Source of the DNA: Actinomycetota bacterium | GTDB taxonomy: Bacteria > Actinomycetota > Acidimicrobiia > Acidimicrobiales > UBA8592 | Assembly (NCBI GenBank): GCA_002712415.1 | Contig: PATO01000039.1 | Span: 1 to 6,430 of the forward strand | Length of the DNA: 6,430 nucleotides | Direction of reading: 5' to 3' | In this document: positions 4,418 to 6,430 of the stretch, piece after piece | Layout: every line of letters begins with the position of its first letter | Numbering within the stretch: position 1 is the first letter of the stretch | Translations under genes and position numbers: made by a program | The notes under the pieces: generated by a model | Told to the model about the DNA's origin: nothing | Seen by the model: the letters and a program-made list of their open reading frames with translations, nothing else | Databases searched by the model: none

Positions 4418-6430
4418 GTGTCTTCAAAAAAAATATCTTCAGCTCAAAAACCAAAGAGAGCAAAGTCAAAAAAGAACTCAACACTGTCTTTGATTTTTGG
4501 TAGCTCGCCCTTTAGGATTTTGTTTGCTACGGTGCTGACTTTCCTGACTGCGTTGGTGGCAATGTGGGCTATTGACAGCGCGCGTTTTGAGGGCAAAGTT
4601 GCCAGAAATGTTTCTGTCGCAGGTTATGATGTTTCCGGATTATCGCCCACCGAACTGTCAGTAGTACTTCAGGATATTTCATCGACCTACTCCTTGACCC
4701 CTGTAATAATTAAAACTCCGGATGAAGAAGTTGAGACGACTGCCGGTGCTGTTGGTATTACGATTGACCCTCTTGCTTCAGCGGAACTAATTCTTCAAGT
4801 AGGCGACGGAAGTTTGGTTACAGAACCGTTCAGATGGATAAAGAGTCTTTTCACGGACAGATCGTCAAATGTAGTAGTTTATTTATCTTCTGGATTAAAC
4901 CAGGAATTAATAAGTACCATCGTGTTGGAGCAACCTGTCCCGATTGAGCCTAAGTGGAAAGTCGAGGAAGGGATTGTTGTCTCGTTGCCGGGCATACCAG
5001 CGAAAGCATTCAATCTTGATACCATCCAAGATGATGTGCTGGAGGCTGCTCGCGCAGGCAAAAATCCAATAGAAGTCAACGTCAGGACTCGAGAAATTAT
5101 GCCCGATCTGACTGATTCCGAAGCAAAGGATTTTGCCCAGCTAGTTAACGACCTTACCGATGATGGGCTGGCTGTATCAGTAGGGTCAAGAACTTATAAT
5201 TTTACGTCACAAGAAATTCGAGATTGGCTGCGGTTTACCCTGATCGAGGGCAGGCCTAATTACGAGTTTGATAGATTCAAGGTCACTGAATCGATTAATA
5301 CAGCCCTTGGAGGCATTGTCGCTGATAGCGCTGATGAGCCAGAACTTTCCGTTGAGAATGGAGAACTCAAAATTTTAAACTTGAGCGCAAAAGCCTGTTG
5401 CTCAAGTGATTCTCCAGACTTAATAATTGATGCAATTAACCAGAGCCAGCGAGTCGTAAATCTGAAATTGATTGATGCATCTGATGGCACTGACGAATTA
5501 TTGAGTGCTTATGGAGTGACCGAATTGATTTCGAAAGCTACAACTCATCACCCTTGTTGCGCTAGCAGGGTAGCTAATATCCAGCGATTTGCTGAGCTGA
5601 TGCAAGGAAAGGTCATCAGGCCCGGCGAAGCGATTTCATTGAATAATACTGTTGGAGAGCGAACAGAGCCCAAAGGCTTTGTGGAAGCAGGAGTAATTGT
5701 CAACGGTGAGCTCACTGAAGACGTTGGTGGAGGAATATCACAATTTGCTACAACCTTTTTCCAGGCCTCTTTCTACGCTGGCTTAGAGATTGAGGCCTAT
5801 TTCCCGCACACGATTTGGTTTCAAAGGTATACCGACTTTGCTGGAAGAAAAGGTATTGAATCTACTATCTCTTGGCCGTCTCCAGATGTAAGAGTCAGGA
5901 ATACCACGCCTTATCCCGTTCTCATTTGGCCTACTTGGACACACACATCCGTAAGCGTAAGCCTATATTCAACAAAATATTTTGAAGTAGAAGTTGCCGA
6001 ACAGAAATTTCGGATGTTTGAAGAATGTGAAATTATTGAAACTGTTAGGCGAAGAACCTCCCCAGACCAGACGGAGACATTAGATGATTTTATAGCTCGC
6101 TATCAACCGGAGAATGGAATTGATTGCGATGGAGAACCAAGTTACCCTCGACCGCCAGACGCACCAATTGAAGTAGAAGCAGACCTTGACGGAGATTCTA
6201 TTACCGTCTCTTGGGAGAACCCAGAGCCCGAAGGTGACTTTGACATTACTGACTACTTCCCCATCGAAGAATATATTGTCACTTCTGATCCCGGTGGGGA
6301 AACCTGTTCAGCTATGCCACCTCTAACATCTTGCACCTTTTCAGGATTAGAGGTTGGCCAACCGTATACCTTCTCAGTAATAGCGATCAACTCTGAAGGC
6401 GAGAGTGAAAGTTCTGAACCTTCAAACTCA
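4418..6430 (+). CDS. Membrane-anchored VanW family protein with PG-binding-4-like and FN3 domains (3' partial)
   Basis: The frame is open from GTG at 4418 to the window end (671 residues, no stop). The nearest in-frame upstream stop is at 4391, and no other NTG start lies between. GAGA at 4409-4412 is a weak Shine-Dalgarno; TATTGT at 4403-4408 could be a -10. The layout is: a Lys-rich cytoplasmic N-terminus (1-20); one membrane segment (about 33-52), so a type II-style anchor; two YoaR/PG_binding_4-like regions (about 60-165, starting VARNVSVAGYDVSGLSPTEL, and about 230-340); a VanW domain (about 372-510) with HHPCCASRVANI, VIRPGEAISLNNTVGERTEPKGF, GGGISQFATTFF and HTIWFQRY; a linker with Cys537 and Cys570; and a fibronectin type III domain from about 580 (SITVSWENP, CTFSGLEVGQPYTFSVIAINSEG) with Cys630 and Cys639 able to form a disulfide. 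It probably acts at the cell wall; the biochemical role of VanW is not settled. The usual GGGxCQ Cys is Ser441, as in other actinobacterial members. Confidence 0.9.
   Translation, partial: MSSKKISSAQKPKRAKSKKNSTLSLIFGSSPFRILFATVLTFLTALVAMWAIDSARFEGKVARNVSVAGYDVSGLSPTELSVVLQDISSTYSLTPVIIKTPDEEVETTAGAVGITIDPLASAELILQVGDGSLVTEPFRWIKSLFTDRSSNVVVYLSSGLNQELISTIVLEQPVPIEPKWKVEEGIVVSLPGIPAKAFNLDTIQDDVLEAARAGKNPIEVNVRTREIMPDLTDSEAKDFAQLVNDLTDDGLAVSVGSRTYNFTSQEIRDWLRFTLIEGRPNYEFDRFKVTESINTALGGIVADSADEPELSVENGELKILNLSAKACCSSDSPDLIIDAINQSQRVVNLKLIDASDGTDELLSAYGVTELISKATTHHPCCASRVANIQRFAELMQGKVIRPGEAISLNNTVGERTEPKGFVEAGVIVNGELTEDVGGGISQFATTFFQASFYAGLEIEAYFPHTIWFQRYTDFAGRKGIESTISWPSPDVRVRNTTPYPVLIWPTWTHTSVSVSLYSTKYFEVEVAEQKFRMFEECEIIETVRRRTSPDQTETLDDFIARYQPENGIDCDGEPSYPRPPDAPIEVEADLDGDSITVSWENPEPEGDFDITDYFPIEEYIVTSDPGGETCSAMPPLTSCTFSGLEVGQPYTFSVIAINSEGESESSEPSNS

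Noticed and set aside
4212..4484. Minus-strand open frame across the end of nucS and the start of the VanW gene
   Set aside because: The translation has no family features and runs opposite the conserved NucS C-terminus and the VanW protein N-terminus.

Overview
The window is about 45% GC by eye and is packed with genes all reading on the + strand. The set (MurT/GatD, an actinobacterial-type CysQ, NucS/EndoMS, and a VanW protein with the 'GGGISQFATT' form of the motif) points to an actinobacterium. The modest GC, short gaps and ATG/GTG/TTG starts would suit a small-genome aquatic lineage, but that placement is only a guess; phylum is as far as the sequence supports.

Layout. Positions 3-1181 hold the 3' part of murT, its ATP-binding N-terminus lying upstream of the window. 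It overlaps gatD (1178-1918) by 4 bases (ATGA). Together they encode the lipid II isoglutaminyl synthase that amidates D-Glu of the peptidoglycan stem. A 43-base gap with a likely promoter leads to a six-helix rhomboid-fold membrane protein (1962-2849) that has lost the catalytic Ser and His of rhomboid proteases. Next comes a CysQ-type bisphosphate nucleotidase (about 2934-3677, with an uncertain TTG start), then nucS (3701-4360), the mismatch-specific endonuclease that replaces MutS/MutL in most actinobacteria. The last gene (4418 to the window end, no stop reached) encodes a membrane-anchored cell-wall protein with PG-binding-4-like repeats, a VanW domain and the start of a fibronectin type III domain.

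How it fits together. The two ends deal with the cell envelope (peptidoglycan precursor amidation; a VanW/FN3 surface protein). The middle is housekeeping: nucleotide by-product clearance and DNA repair. The DNA shows two styles of expression. gatD has a strong Shine-Dalgarno and is coupled to murT. The rhomboid-like gene and nucS lack a well-placed Shine-Dalgarno and instead have a TAnnnT -10 hexamer exactly 6 bases before ATG inside a nearly identical sequence block, which suggests leaderless transcripts.

I see no mobile element, CRISPR array, rRNA or tRNA, and no gene-free stretch over 100 bases. I found no convincing new multi-gene system. The points most worth a second look are the shared leaderless-promoter block, the protease-dead rhomboid with its highly basic tail, and a 31-base near-perfect hairpin inside that gene.
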